NCBI GenBank assembly: GCA_963739625.1
Contig: CAVUAU010000011.1
Location: forward strand, 310,001-374,000
DNA length: 64,000 nt
Reading direction: 5' to 3'
DNA from: Salinimicrobium sp963739625
GTDB taxonomy: Bacteria > Bacteroidota > Bacteroidia > Flavobacteriales > Flavobacteriaceae
Part shown: positions 9,381 through 17,831 of the stretch, piece by piece
How positions within the stretch are numbered: position 1 is the stretch's first letter
Layout: every line of letters starts with the position of its first letter
Notes under the pieces: generated by a model
Databases searched by the model: none
What the model saw: only the letters and a program-made list of their open reading frames with translations
Told to the model about the DNA's origin: nothing
Made by a program: the position numbers and the translations under genes

Positions 9381-10223
9381 TTATTTCAGCTTTTTGATGA
9401 TCGCGATCACGTCTTCATCCCCAAGGGCAGCTTCTGCATTGCTGAAGGTCTTGTAGGCGGCGTTGCCTAGAGGCGCATCCAGCCCCGCCTCCTGGGCCAG
9501 CCGAAGATCTTTTGTGAGGTGGCTAAGCGTAAAGGCAGCATTATAATCCTCCTGCATCACCGCATCTCCTTTTATTTTCACAAACGGACTTCCCAGGGCA
9601 CCGTTATTCAGGATATCCATAAGATCTTCAATCTTGATATCTTTATTTTTTGAAAAATTGATCACCTCGGCCAGGCCTTGTGTGACCACTCCTAAAAAGG
9701 TGTTTACAGCTAATTTTGTGACGTTACCGGCACCGGTTTCTCCCACTAAAATGGCCTTTTTACCGATGGTTTCAAGCAGCGGTTTTACCTTCTCAAAAAT
9801 GTCTTTTTCACCACCTGCTATGACCACCAACGTGGCTTCGTTAGCTTGTTTCACGCTTCCCGAAACCGGAGCGTCTATATAATGTCCTCCTTTCTCCCTG
9901 AGTGCAGCAGCCATTTCCCGACTAATATCTGGAGAGACGGTGCTCATGTTGACAATGATCTTATCCTTCACATCTGCGGAAAGGATTCCGTCTTTTCCGT
10001 GGAAGACGTCGTTGACGGCTTTGTCATCAGAGATCATCAAGAAGGAGATCTCCGCCTGCTCCACCAGGTTCTTTGGAGAGTCAGCTGTTGCTGCGCCGTC
10101 TTTCTTCAAAGGAGCTTCTTTTGATTTTGTTCTGTTGTAAACGATCACCTCGTGTCCTGCCTTGACAAGGCTTTCAGACATTGGTTTCCCCATTTTTCCT
10201 AACCCTATCCAACCTAATTTCAT
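9381..10223 (-). CDS. NAD(P)-dependent oxidoreductase, beta-hydroxyacid dehydrogenase family
   Basis: A 280-residue enzyme of the 3-hydroxyisobutyrate dehydrogenase/GLYR1 family. The N-terminal Rossmann signature LGWIGLGKMGKPMSESL binds the cofactor. YNRTKSK after beta-2 has Arg where NADPH-specific members do. The substrate motif DAPVSGSVKQANEATLVVIAGG and the catalytic lysine region GAGNVTKLAVNTFLG (Lys at about residue 169) are intact. The all-alpha C-terminal domain is complete. It may reduce a small aldehyde such as glyoxylate or succinic semialdehyde. It sits 26 bp downstream of the epimerase gene on the same strand and probably shares its transcript. Confidence 0.88.
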   Translation of the reverse strand: MKLGWIGLGKMGKPMSESLVKAGHEVIVYNRTKSKEAPLKKDGAATADSPKNLVEQAEISFLMISDDKAVNDVFHGKDGILSADVKDKIIVNMSTVSPDISREMAAALREKGGHYIDAPVSGSVKQANEATLVVIAGGEKDIFEKVKPLLETIGKKAILVGETGAGNVTKLAVNTFLGVVTQGLAEVINFSKNKDIKIEDLMDILNNGALGSPFVKIKGDAVMQEDYNAAFTLSHLTKDLRLAQEAGLDAPLGNAAYKTFSNAEAALGDEDVIAIIKKLK

Positions 10224-10248
10224 GTATACTAGTTTATAATTTGAAAAT

Positions 10249-11177
10249 TTATTTAAAATCGGCCATTACCACTTCTTTGATTCCCCTGTAACAGGAGGTG
10301 GGTTTCAAGCCAAATTGATCCTGGATTTTGCTGCTGTCAAACACATAGTCCCTGTCGTACTGGTACATCATCTCGACGGTCTCCCTCATCACCGGCATAA
10401 AGAGTCCCATCAATCGCACCAACCATTTAGGAACGACCCAATAGCCGGCTTTAACGTGCATTCCTTTTGCGATCTGTTCCACCCATTGCTGTCCTGTTAA
10501 AGGCTCTGCCGCGGTAGGCAAATGCCATACCTGCCCAAAGGCAGCCTCGGTATTTCCTAAAAACGCGGTTGCTTTGGCGGCATCTGGGGTGAAGGTAAAG
10601 AATGTTTATAACCGGCGCCGCCAAGCCACATAGCTTTTTTACCCTTTTTGAGAGGTTTAAAAACTGTTTCTATTAGAATGCTGTTGTTCTTAATTCCGGG
10701 GCCATAGAAATCGGCGGAGCGGGCGATAAGCGCCTGGAGTTTTTGGGTCCACACCTCGTTCATGATCATCCCGGCGATCTCGGCTCTCACTTTACCTTTT
10801 TTTGATGGTGGATCTACTCTTGAATCCTCTGTCATATGAAGAATGCTGTCTTTGGAATACATATAGACGTTATCAAAGAACACCAGTTTTGCCTCGTGTT
10901 TTACGCAGGCGTCGATCACATTTTGGACGATAACCGGCCATTGTTTTTCCCATTTCCTGTGGTTGTACGCTAATCCTGCCGTGAGATAAACGACATCAGA
11001 ACCTTTTACCGCACGATCAACCTCGGTAGCTTGAAGAAGATCTGCAGGAAAAAGTTCATCTTCAGGATTTACCTTTTCAGGATCCCGACTCACCAGTCTG
11101 ATCCTGGAAGTGTAATTTTTGAGGGCCTTTGCCAGCTCAATACCTATAGGGCCACCCGCCCCTAAAATGGTTTGCAT
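10249..11177 (-). CDS. NAD-dependent epimerase/dehydratase family protein (frameshifted)
   Basis: An atypical short-chain dehydrogenase of about 309 residues once one missing base is restored. The N-terminal piece (11177 down to about 10600) starts MQTILGAGGPIGIELAKAL, a GxxGxxG Rossmann motif, and contains VVYLTAGLAYNHRKWEKQW and the later active-site-like FFDNVYMYS. At about 10597-10600 one A is missing from a short run. In the restored frame GAGYKHSFTFTPDAAKATAFLG continues into the C-terminal piece (to 10249). Nothing else is damaged, so an assembly error is likelier than decay. The first in-frame start codon would add three residues. The substrate is probably a sugar nucleotide or other small ketone; this is not determinable. 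Confidence 0.8.
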
Positions 11178-11304
11178 ACAGCTCAAAATTTTGATATATA
11201 AAAATATCGATTAATTGCGGGAGAATACTCCTGTAGAGGGGATTTTTTAACGCTATTGATCAAATCGTAAACTTACAGGTTACGAGCGCAGTAAAAAAGT
11301 CACT

Positions 11305-11563
11305 ATGGAAGAGAAAGAAAAAGAAGGTTCTACAAGGAATTCCATGATTTAATGGACATTGGCGACGGCGAATCAAAAGGGCATAAAAATGGTAAAAAGA
11401 TCGTGAGGATCAAGTGCAGAAAAAAAGGAGGAGCTCACTTCAGCAGATAATGAGCACATGCAAAATGTGAACGGCTCCATACAAAGGATCTGGCCCATTA
11501 CAGGTGGGTATAGAGGAGACTCCTGGCGCTATAGCCAACCTGGGGCACGATCCTTCAAAATAG
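11305..11563 (+). pseudogene. Possible small protein gene broken by three frameshifts
   Basis: No single long frame is open, but consecutive frames read as one protein-like sequence. MEEKEKE starts at 11305. After one base is lost near 11326 it continues FYKEFHDLMDIGDGESKGHK, then NGKKIVRIKC. An extra A in the run 11421-11426 leads to KKEELTSADNEHMQNVNG, and an extra base near 11475 leads to PYKGSGPLQVGIEETPGAIA and NLGHDPSK with stop at 11561-11563. Total length would be about 86 residues. It could be a real gene with sequence errors, a decayed gene, or chance. It is the only content I see in the 11187-11591 gap. Confidence 0.35.
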
Positions 11564-11591
11564 GTCATGTCCTTTTCTTCGGAAAAGGACA

Positions 11592-11801
11592 TTATTTCCA
11601 GGCTTCTTCTTTTCCCTGTTCATAATGTAGAAAAGCGGTGCTAAGGCCGTTCAACACTTCTGCTGAGGTCTCAAAAAGGGCTTTTCCGCGGGGGTCATCA
11701 ATTTTGCTGATTCCTTTCCTCATCTGGTCTGCCAGTCTTCCCAGTTCAGTCCTTATAGTTTCTGAATGCGCTTTTGGGTCTGAGGTTTCCGGATTTTTCA
11801 T
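11592..11801 (-). CDS. Small hypothetical protein
   Basis: A 69-residue, soluble, charged and helical protein (GRLADQMRKGISKIDDPRGK, then ALFETSAEVLNGLSTAFLHY). I do not recognise the family. It starts 2 bp downstream of the secreted hypothetical protein on the same strand, so the pair is probably cotranscribed. No signal or membrane segment is visible. Confidence 0.6.
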   Translation of the reverse strand: MKNPETSDPKAHSETIRTELGRLADQMRKGISKIDDPRGKALFETSAEVLNGLSTAFLHYEQGKEEAWK

Positions 11802-11803
11802 AG

Positions 11804-12427
11804 CTATTCATTTTTTAAGGTTTCTAATGCTATTCCTTCTGCTGTACCGGCGGGGTCACCATAATATGGGCGCGATGTGTACCGGGATCCATCAAGCCAT
11901 GGCATTCCCGGTGCAAAAGGTTTTGTGGGTAAACCTGTAGATTCAGGCGTGGCATATGGGATATAGATAACATATCTAAAATTGCCGTTTTTGAGCTCAC
12001 CCGTGTTTTGATCATAGTCATCTTCGCTGCCGCTGTAGATGTAGAGCATACTAGGCGCGTCTGGCATCTGCAACTCCCCGGCATCGGCTTCCCGTTGCCT
12101 GATCTCCCGCTTTTCCATTTCAGATTTTCCTTCAGCAATCAATTGACGACCCCGGGCCATAAATGGCTCCAGCTTCGTAGAATAACAGGCCACATTTATT
12201 CCCTTTTGGGCTGGATCATCTGCAATGCAAACAAGACTGCCGTTACCTTCTTTCAAGGTGACAAATTTTCCTGCATCGTCATAACCATAGACGGTGACGT
12301 TCTCACGCTGGTCTTCGGGAGCAGCCATAACAGCGGTTTTGATCTGCACTTCGGCGGGCAGGGCTTTAACCTGTGCAATTGTCAACATTGGGAGCAATAA
12401 AAAAGAAAGCTTCATAAGGAATTTCAT
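11804..12427 (-). CDS. Secreted hypothetical protein
   Basis: A 207-residue protein with a signal peptide (MKFLMKLSFLLLPMLTIAQV, cleavage probably after the AQ region or ALPA). The mature part has a beta-rich N-terminus (TVYGYDDAGKFVTLKEGNGS), a pair of cysteines (LVCIADD and NVACYST), a charged helix, then a Pro/Tyr/Gly-rich tail with FRYVIYIPYATPESTGL and GSRYTSRPYYGDPAGT. I cannot name a family with confidence. It should act in the periplasm or outside. It is the first gene of a two-gene unit with the 69-residue protein. Confidence 0.7.
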   Translation of the reverse strand: MKFLMKLSFLLLPMLTIAQVKALPAEVQIKTAVMAAPEDQRENVTVYGYDDAGKFVTLKEGNGSLVCIADDPAQKGINVACYSTKLEPFMARGRQLIAEGKSEMEKREIRQREADAGELQMPDAPSMLYIYSGSEDDYDQNTGELKNGNFRYVIYIPYATPESTGLPTKPFAPGMPWLDGSRYTSRPYYGDPAGTAEGIALETLKNE

Positions 12428-12493
12428 ATCAATGGTTTTTTAGTTCGACTTGAATCTTAAATGTACTAAAAAAGCCTAAAAATTCTTTGCTTT

Positions 12494-12592
12494 ATGTGGG
12501 ATATTCTCAGTTTTGCCTACTGTTTGGAAGAAGTTTATAAGGCAGGGCTGTGGCAGGAAGAAAAATTTCAGCTGAAGGAAACTTTTAGCTAA
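12494..12592 (+). CDS. Candidate 32-residue small protein
   Basis: An ATG at 12494 opens a 32-codon frame with ordinary composition (MWDILSFAYCLEEVYKAGLW onward), ending at 12592 just 8 bp before a strong hairpin. Placement in an otherwise empty gap and the terminator behind it favour a real small gene. The length is too short to exclude chance or a decayed fragment. Confidence 0.3.
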   Translation: MWDILSFAYCLEEVYKAGLWQEEKFQLKETFS

Positions 12593-12599
12593 TTAACAA

Positions 12600-12635
12600 A
12601 AAGAGGTCTCAAAAATAGCTTTTCAAGACCTCTCT
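12600..12635. terminator. Hairpin terminator
   Basis: AGAGGTCT near 12602 pairs with AGACCTCT near 12627, with CAAAAATAGCTTTTCA in the loop and A/T-rich flanks on both sides. It can stop transcripts from both the small plus-strand frame and the minus-strand membrane protein at 12637. It belongs to the same hairpin family as at 9347. Confidence 0.6.
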
Positions 12636-12636
12636 T

Positions 12637-12798
12637 TCAGTCATAAAAGTCGAGATAACTTCTCGACTCCTTCTTAAGTTGCTCAATTTTCTTGAGATGA
12701 TGCCTTATCTGTGTTCGTTGTTTTCTGTTATTGAGGAGCAGCATAACAACGAAGACCAGAGACACTGCTGCAACGGCTATAATGAAATAATCGGTCAT
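12637..12798 (-). CDS. Small single-pass membrane protein
   Basis: I take the internal methionine at 12798 as start, which gives 53 residues beginning MTDYFIIAVAAVSLVFVVML. The longer frame to 12873 would put a poorly conserved-looking stretch in front. One transmembrane helix (about residues 5-22) is followed by a basic, coiled cytosolic tail (NRKQRTQIRHHLKKIEQLKK). The function is unknown. It lies 84 bp downstream of the DUF438 gene on the same strand, possibly in its transcript. Confidence 0.55.
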   Translation of the reverse strand: MTDYFIIAVAAVSLVFVVMLLLNNRKQRTQIRHHLKKIEQLKKESRSYLDFYD

Positions 12799-12882
12799 AA
12801 TTGGATCACTTTGGAAGGTAAAGCTACACCAAAAGTCACGGAAAAAATTGAGGAAACCCGTAAAAGAGCTCATAAAACCGGG

Positions 12883-13851
12883 CTATTCCCAGTTGAGCAG
12901 CCTTTTTTCTCCCTCGATCTTTTTAATATCTGTAATGTCCTGTGACATTTCAATAACACCTCTATAATTCTGTTCCTTGTCCCGCACCGCAAAATACCTG
13001 ATGTAGATGAGCCGCTCCTTAAAGTTGATCCAGAAGGAAGCCTCGTTTTTTGTGCCTTTTCTGAACTCTTCCAGGATCTTCAAAACGGTCCCCACACTTT
13101 TTGGAGGGTGACAAAATTTTACCTCGCGGCCAATGATTCCGGCGCTTCTTGGAAAAACACGTTCTTCGCCGCGGTTGTAGAAGATCACTTTATCATTTTC
13201 ATCAACGTAAGTTATATCTAACGGCATTGTTTTTAATAACAGGTTTACCTGGTCAACGCTCATATAACCTTCATCATAGTGCGCTTTATCTTCAAGCGAA
13301 AAACTCAACTCCCGCTTTGAATGGTCCTGACTGGGATGAATATAGGTTTCCTGTTTCGGCCATTCGGCCGGAGTTTCCTGCAGCATCCAGCCAATCTCTT
13401 CTTCGCCCTTTCTCACCTGTACCCAATCTTCTTCCTGCAGCATTTGCAAGGAATTGGGGAAGAGAACCGTTTCCTCAACTACCAACAGCCTAAAGATTCC
13501 GCTTACCAGGTAATTAGAATCTCTTCTTGCTTCTTCGAAATCCCGTGATTCGATCTTCTTCCGAAGCAGCCTGAATTGTTCTCTAAGATTGTCGTGAAAA
13601 GACCACATTCCTTGTGAAGGACCGTTCCAGCCCTTTTTCTCCAGCATGGGGAACAGCTGATTTTCCTTGCGTTCAAACCGGCGCTCAATTTGTTGTAGCT
13701 GATTAAAGACGTTGTAAAACTTCTGATATTCCTCCTCAGGATCGGTGTTTTGCAGCTCCTGTGCAAGGCTTTGAATGAGTTCTTTTTCCTCCAGGTAGAT
13801 CTGTACGGGGTGCCCCTGCGGAAGGGCAGCTTTATCAATAGTATCGTTCAT
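12883..13851 (-). CDS. DUF438/hemerythrin-like protein with C-terminal PAS domain
   Basis: The start at 13851 (MNDTIDKAALPQGHPVQIYL) fits family members; the longer frame adds 39 basic residues without homology. The 322-residue protein begins with a DUF438-type helical region, then a hemerythrin-like HHE segment (ERRFERKENQLFPMLEKKGW and MWSFHDNLREQF) that would hold a di-iron site. It ends with a PAS domain (LLKTMPLDITYVDENDKVIF, RGEERVF, GREVKFCHPPKSV) of the PAS_10 type. Relatives are linked to nitric oxide and redox stress. A perfect 18-bp dyad lies 31 bp upstream, which suggests tight repression. Confidence 0.85.
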   Translation of the reverse strand: MNDTIDKAALPQGHPVQIYLEEKELIQSLAQELQNTDPEEEYQKFYNVFNQLQQIERRFERKENQLFPMLEKKGWNGPSQGMWSFHDNLREQFRLLRKKIESRDFEEARRDSNYLVSGIFRLLVVEETVLFPNSLQMLQEEDWVQVRKGEEEIGWMLQETPAEWPKQETYIHPSQDHSKRELSFSLEDKAHYDEGYMSVDQVNLLLKTMPLDITYVDENDKVIFYNRGEERVFPRSAGIIGREVKFCHPPKSVGTVLKILEEFRKGTKNEASFWINFKERLIYIRYFAVRDKEQNYRGVIEMSQDITDIKKIEGEKRLLNWE

Positions 13852-13881
13852 TTTTATTGTGGTTTTCTGAAGACAAAGTAA

Positions 13882-13899
13882 AAGGACAAACTTGTCCTT
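13882..13899 (-). promoter_or_regulatory. Perfect dyad operator upstream of the DUF438 gene
   Basis: AAGGACAA and TTGTCCTT form an 8+2+8 perfect inverted repeat 31 bp before the start codon, overlapping where the promoter would lie. Symmetry and size suit a dimeric repressor of the Rrf2 (NsrR/IscR) class, and the downstream hemerythrin/PAS gene is a typical nitric-oxide-response target. The dyad is seen directly; the regulator's identity is inference. Confidence 0.5.
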
Positions 13900-14084
13900 A
13901 TTTATGACCACGCTCACATTTGGAGGTCTTTTTTTTCTTCTTCGGAAGCAAACTTTCACGCCGGCCAAACATGATCCCGGTCATATTTTGCCTTTTTTAA
14001 AGGTATTTTCTTTGCCCTGCAAAAGAAAAAGCCGGGAGAGGAATCGCTGCGGCTGAATTTTCACGTATATCTAAGAAAGGAACT

Positions 14085-15326
14085 ATGACAAGCACTGAGA
14101 AAATGGAATTGATGGCCCCGGCAGGTAACTTTGAATCGCTGCAGGCGGCTTTGGACAATGGTGCAGACTCGGTTTATTTTGGAGTGGAGCAGCTCAACAT
14201 GCGGGCCCGTGCTTCCATCAACTTCACAATTGATGATCTGGTAGAGATCGTAAAGAGATGCGAAGAAAGAAATGTAAGTACCTATCTTACTTTGAATACC
14301 ATTATTTACGACCATGATCTTTCCCTAATTAAGACTTTACTTTCCAAGGCAAAAGAAGCGGGAGTGACGGCCGTTATAGCCTCAGACCAGGCGGTGATCT
14401 CTGCCGCCCGGGGTATGAATATGCCGGTCCACATCTCAACGCAGCTCAACATCACCAACGTGGAAACTGTTAAGTTCTACAGCCTTTTTGCCGAAACTAT
14501 GGTGCTTTCAAGGGAGCTAAGTTTAAGGCAGGTAAAAAAGATCACTGAGCAGGTTCAAAAAGAGCAAATTACAGGACCTTCAGGAAACCCGGTGAGGATT
14601 GAGATCTTTGGCCATGGAGCCCTTTGTATGGCAGTATCCGGGAAATGCTATCTTAGTTTACACAGCCATAACTCTTCGGCCAACCGTGGGGCATGTAAGC
14701 AAAACTGCCGTAAAAAATATACAGTGATCGATCAGGAATCGGGGTTTGAGATCGAGATCGACAATGAGTATATGATGTCTCCAAAAGACCTTTGTACGAT
14801 CAATTTTTTGGAGCAGGTCATGGAGGCCGGCGTGCAGGTGCTCAAGATCGAAGGCCGGGGCCGCGCACCCGAATATGTTGCTACGGTAACAAAAGCCTAC
14901 CGGGAAGCGATAGACTCCTGGTATGACGGGACTTATTCCGAAGAAAAGATAGAAGACTGGATGCAAAGGTTAAGCACCGTATACAACCGCGGCTTTTGGA
15001 GCGGCTACTATCTGGGACAGAAAATGGGGGAGTGGAGCAAAACTTCCGGCTCCCAGGCCACTCAAAAGAAGGTTTATGTCGGCAAAGGAGTACATTATTT
15101 TCCCAAAGCGGGCATTGCCGAATTCAAGATCGAGGCCTACGACATAAAAAAAGGGGACAAAATCCTGGTGACAGGACCGAGTACGGGGGCACAGGAGCTG
15201 GAGATAAGCGAAATGTTCGTGAATGATAATCTATCTGAGCTTGCTCAAAAAGGAGACAGCTGTACTATTAAAACACCTTTTAGAATTAGACTTTCAGATA
15301 AACTTTATAAACTGGTAGAGGCCTAA
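14085..15326 (+). CDS. Peptidase U32 family protein (YegQ/TrhP-like)
   Basis: A 413-residue U32 protein. The N-terminal signature MELMAPAGNFESLQAALDNG matches the family's TIM-barrel start; the ATG at 14103 is an alternative start. The family's cysteine cluster is present: FGHGALCMAVSGKCYLS followed by RGACKQNCRKKY. The C-terminal beta-barrel region is present. Related proteins (TrhP/TrhA, formerly YegQ) are needed for prephenate-dependent hydroxylation of tRNA uridine-34, and others act on ubiquinone hydroxylation, rather than being proteases. The ferredoxin gene starts inside its stop codon, which suggests an electron-transfer partner. Exact substrate is not proven by sequence. Confidence 0.85.
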   Translation: MTSTEKMELMAPAGNFESLQAALDNGADSVYFGVEQLNMRARASINFTIDDLVEIVKRCEERNVSTYLTLNTIIYDHDLSLIKTLLSKAKEAGVTAVIASDQAVISAARGMNMPVHISTQLNITNVETVKFYSLFAETMVLSRELSLRQVKKITEQVQKEQITGPSGNPVRIEIFGHGALCMAVSGKCYLSLHSHNSSANRGACKQNCRKKYTVIDQESGFEIEIDNEYMMSPKDLCTINFLEQVMEAGVQVLKIEGRGRAPEYVATVTKAYREAIDSWYDGTYSEEKIEDWMQRLSTVYNRGFWSGYYLGQKMGEWSKTSGSQATQKKVYVGKGVHYFPKAGIAEFKIEAYDIKKGDKILVTGPSTGAQELEISEMFVNDNLSELAQKGDSCTIKTPFRIRLSDKLYKLVEA

Positions 15327-15556
15327 TGGTTGTTATCACCCTGCAGAGAAATAAATGCATTGGCTGCAATTATTGTGTGGAGCTGGCGCCACAGCAATTC
15401 CAGATGTCAAAAAAGGACGGAAAATGTGTCTTGCTGAAAGCAGTAGATAAAAAAGGCTTTTTTACACTTAAGTCGCCAGACCATTCTATTCTTGAAAATG
15501 CCCGGGCAGCGTCACGGGCCTGTCCGGTGAAGATCATCTCGGTCAAGGAAATTTAG
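15326..15556 (+). CDS. Small ferredoxin with one 4Fe-4S cluster
   Basis: A 76-residue ferredoxin. The cluster motif is CIGCNYC (CxxCxxC) near the N-terminus, with the fourth cysteine in SRACPVKII. This is the single-cluster type with an insert of about 38 residues. Its ATG overlaps the stop of the U32 gene by one base (TAATG), so translation is coupled. It probably supplies electrons to the U32-dependent hydroxylation step; that functional link is inference from the coupling. Confidence 0.85.
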   Translation: MVVITLQRNKCIGCNYCVELAPQQFQMSKKDGKCVLLKAVDKKGFFTLKSPDHSILENARAASRACPVKIISVKEI

Positions 15557-15667
15557 GTACGTTCTACAATAGTTTCCGAAAGACCCATTTCTTAAAACAC
15601 ATTTTACATTCTGCTCATCTTCAGCCTGAAAAAGAACATTTTCTTTAGCCTGTAAAACTTTTAGAAA

Positions 15668-15787
15668 ATGAACCTGGCAATCTACTTCGTCTGCACCGGA
15701 ATTTTTATTGTTCTCTCAGCAACCTCTTTCTGGTGGAGCATGTTGATAGGAAAAGATCGTAAGATCAAAAATTTCACTCATTTTTAG
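15668..15787 (+). CDS. Small single-pass membrane protein, 39 residues
   Basis: ATG at 15668, stop at 15785-15787. One hydrophobic helix (AIYFVCTGIFIVLSATSFWW) is followed by a short basic tail (GKDRKIKNF), a positive-inside arrangement. Composition and placement after the ferredoxin favour a real small membrane protein, but no family is recognised. Confidence 0.4.
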   Translation: MNLAIYFVCTGIFIVLSATSFWWSMLIGKDRKIKNFTHF

Positions 15788-16015
15788 AAAAATGCCGTTT
15801 TTAAGCAGGATTTTTCCGCAGTGAAAATGATGTTTCCGAAGATTTTAACAGCCTCAAAAATGCTTTAACACCATAATACCAATGTTCTAACGTTTTCGTT
15901 GGCTTAAGGATCATCAACTATTTAATACATCTTTAACTTTCTGATTGTCTTTAAGTTATGCGCATTTAGGTTAATTTCGCCCTATCGTAGATCACTCGTG
16001 AAAAATTGCTATTAA

Positions 16016-17576
16016 ATGAATAATTTTCTTTTTGTTGCTTCAGAAAATGATGCCATTCCCAACTGCAAAGTAGGGGGAGTGGGAGACGTGATAAGAGATG
16101 TGCCAAGGCAGATCTCTGAGAGGGGAGACCGCGTGCATGTGGTGGTGCCTTCTTACTCCCGCCTGCACCACAATGGCAGGCTCAAGGCCAGCCTCAAAAT
16201 TGAACTTAAGAATGAAGCCTATATAGCCGAACTTTACGAAGTGCCGGCTAAAGAAGTTGACGGCAATATTTCACATTATGTGATCCATCACCCCGAAATT
16301 ACTTGCGGCAGTATTGGCGGCATCTACCATCACGATGCCCATGAACCTTTTTTCACAGATGTTATAAAATACACCATTTTTTGTACTGCAGTAGCCGAAG
16401 CCATTAAACAGGGTCACTTTGGCAAACTCGATGTGGTACATCTTCACGACTGGCATTCCAGCATGTTGTTGTTCCTTAAAAATTACCATCCTTCATACCA
16501 GGTTTTAAAGAGGACCCGGTTTGTGTATTGTATCCACAATTTGGCTTTACAGGGAATAAGACCCTTCAAGAACAGCTATTCCTCCCTAAAAACATGGTTC
16601 CCGGATCTTGAGATAGATCATGATGCCCTTAAGGATCCGCAGGTATCCAGACTGCTTTAACCTAATGGCGATGGGAATAAGGTTTGCTGATGCTGTTCAT
16701 ACTGTTTCTCCTTCCTACAAACAGGATGTTTTGCTGCCAAGTGAAGCACCTGAATTTATTGGAGGGGAGGGGCTGGAAGAAGACCTGAAGAGGGCAGATC
16801 AAGAGGGGCGTTTTCACGGGATCCTTAATGGGTCTGACTACAATAAAAGCAGTATTGTAAAGAAAAATAAGCTATTCCCTAACATAGCTACGGCAATATT
16901 TAGACAGCTGCAAAAGGAGCAGGAAAAAACTAAAGCTGCTTTTTTGGCCCATACAGGAGAAAAGATCGTACCCTTTCTCAAAAAGAAACCAAAGTTCATC
17001 TGTGCGAGTGTCGCCAGGCTCACAGAACAAAAATTCTATTTTTTCAAACGCTCTCCCGAATCCCTGCACCAGATCCTGGATAAGCTGGAAGAAGTAGGCG
17101 GGATCTATGTTCTTTTAGGAACAGGAGCTCCAGATTACGAAGAGCTTTTGAAGGGAATAAGCTATCAAAGGAAGAATTTTGTTTTCATAAATATCCAATC
17201 CGAGCAGGTGGTAAACTCTATTTACAGAGATTCTGATCTCTATTTTATGCCCAGCCTTTTTGAACCTTGTGGCATTAGCCAAATGCTGGCCATGCGAAAC
17301 GGGCAGCCCTGTCTTGTTCACCATACCGGCGGCCTAAAAGATACCGTGCAACATGTGCACACAGGTTTTGCCTTCGATGGCAAAACCTATGATGAAAAAG
17401 TGTATAACATGGTTGAAAGTTTTAAGGAAGCATTGCATTTCTTTCAAAATGAAAAATCCACCTGGAAACAGATACAGGTGAATGCGCGTAAAATGAGGTT
17501 CACGTGGAAGAAATCTGTTGATGAATATTATAAGCTGTTGTATACCTACAATACTCCCGAATTAAAAATAGCCTGA
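16016..17576 (+). CDS. glgA: Glycogen synthase, GT5 family (one frameshift)
   Basis: Read across one extra base the protein is 519 residues, normal for GlgA. The first piece (16016 to about 16639) begins NNFLFVASENDAIP and has KVGGVGDVIRDVP, the GT5 ADP-glucose-binding loop, and VHLHDWHSSMLL. An extra C at 16640 (between CCG and AGG of DPRYPDCFN) shifts the frame. The second piece continues FNLMAMGIRFADAVHTVSP and ends with the C-terminal Rossmann domain, including SLFEPCGISQMLAMRNGQP and the acidic donor-site glutamate. It extends alpha-1,4-glucan chains. The glycogen phosphorylase gene lies 2 kb on. Both halves are clean, so a sequence error is likely. Confidence 0.88.
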
Positions 17577-17600
17577 GATCAGGTAAGATAAATTTTAGCT

Positions 17601-17630
17601 AAAGGCATCCTTAAAAGGTGCCTTTTTTTG
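17601..17630 (+). terminator. Rho-independent terminator after glgA
   Basis: AAAGGCATCC (17601-17610) pairs with GGTGCCTTT (17617-17625) with one bulged mismatch, followed by a T-rich tract. It lies 24 bp after the glgA stop. Confidence 0.7.
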
Positions 17631-17669
17631 CTTTTTTTGGCTCTCAAAAATACAGATTGCACCCGGTCT

Positions 17670-17698
17670 TTTGGTTAAAAAGAATTTTTGTAGTTTTG
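17670..17698 (+). promoter_or_regulatory. Bacteroidetes-type promoter of the SulP gene
   Basis: TTTG at 17670-17673 and TAGTTTTG at 17691-17698 (consensus TAnnTTTG) are separated by 17 bp, an accepted -33/-7 spacing. Transcription would start near 17705, leaving a 5' leader of about 127 nt. Confidence 0.6.
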
Positions 17699-17740
17699 CC
17701 GGCTCTTATGACAAACAGAAATAAAATATCCGTTTCACCG

Positions 17741-17760
17741 GTTACTCCGCCCTGAGTAAC
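17741..17760 (+). promoter_or_regulatory. Hairpin in the SulP gene leader
   Basis: GTTACTC and GAGTAAC pair perfectly around a 6-nt loop, about 35 nt after the predicted transcription start and 71 nt before the start codon. No poly-U follows, so it is not a simple terminator. It may be a leader stability or control element; no known riboswitch was recognised. Confidence 0.3.
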
Positions 17761-17831
17761 AGGATTCTTTTGTCTCCATAGATTCCCCGGGATCTACCAC
17801 TTCTCATGCCCAATTTTTAAAAGCATCTTTA

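Noticed and set aside
13882..13899. Crp/Fnr box
   Set aside because: The half-site AAGGACAA does not match TTGAT/ATCAA-type boxes, and the 2-bp spacer differs.
17741..17760. Terminator or known riboswitch in the SulP leader
   Set aside because: No U tract follows the hairpin, and no conserved riboswitch core was recognised.
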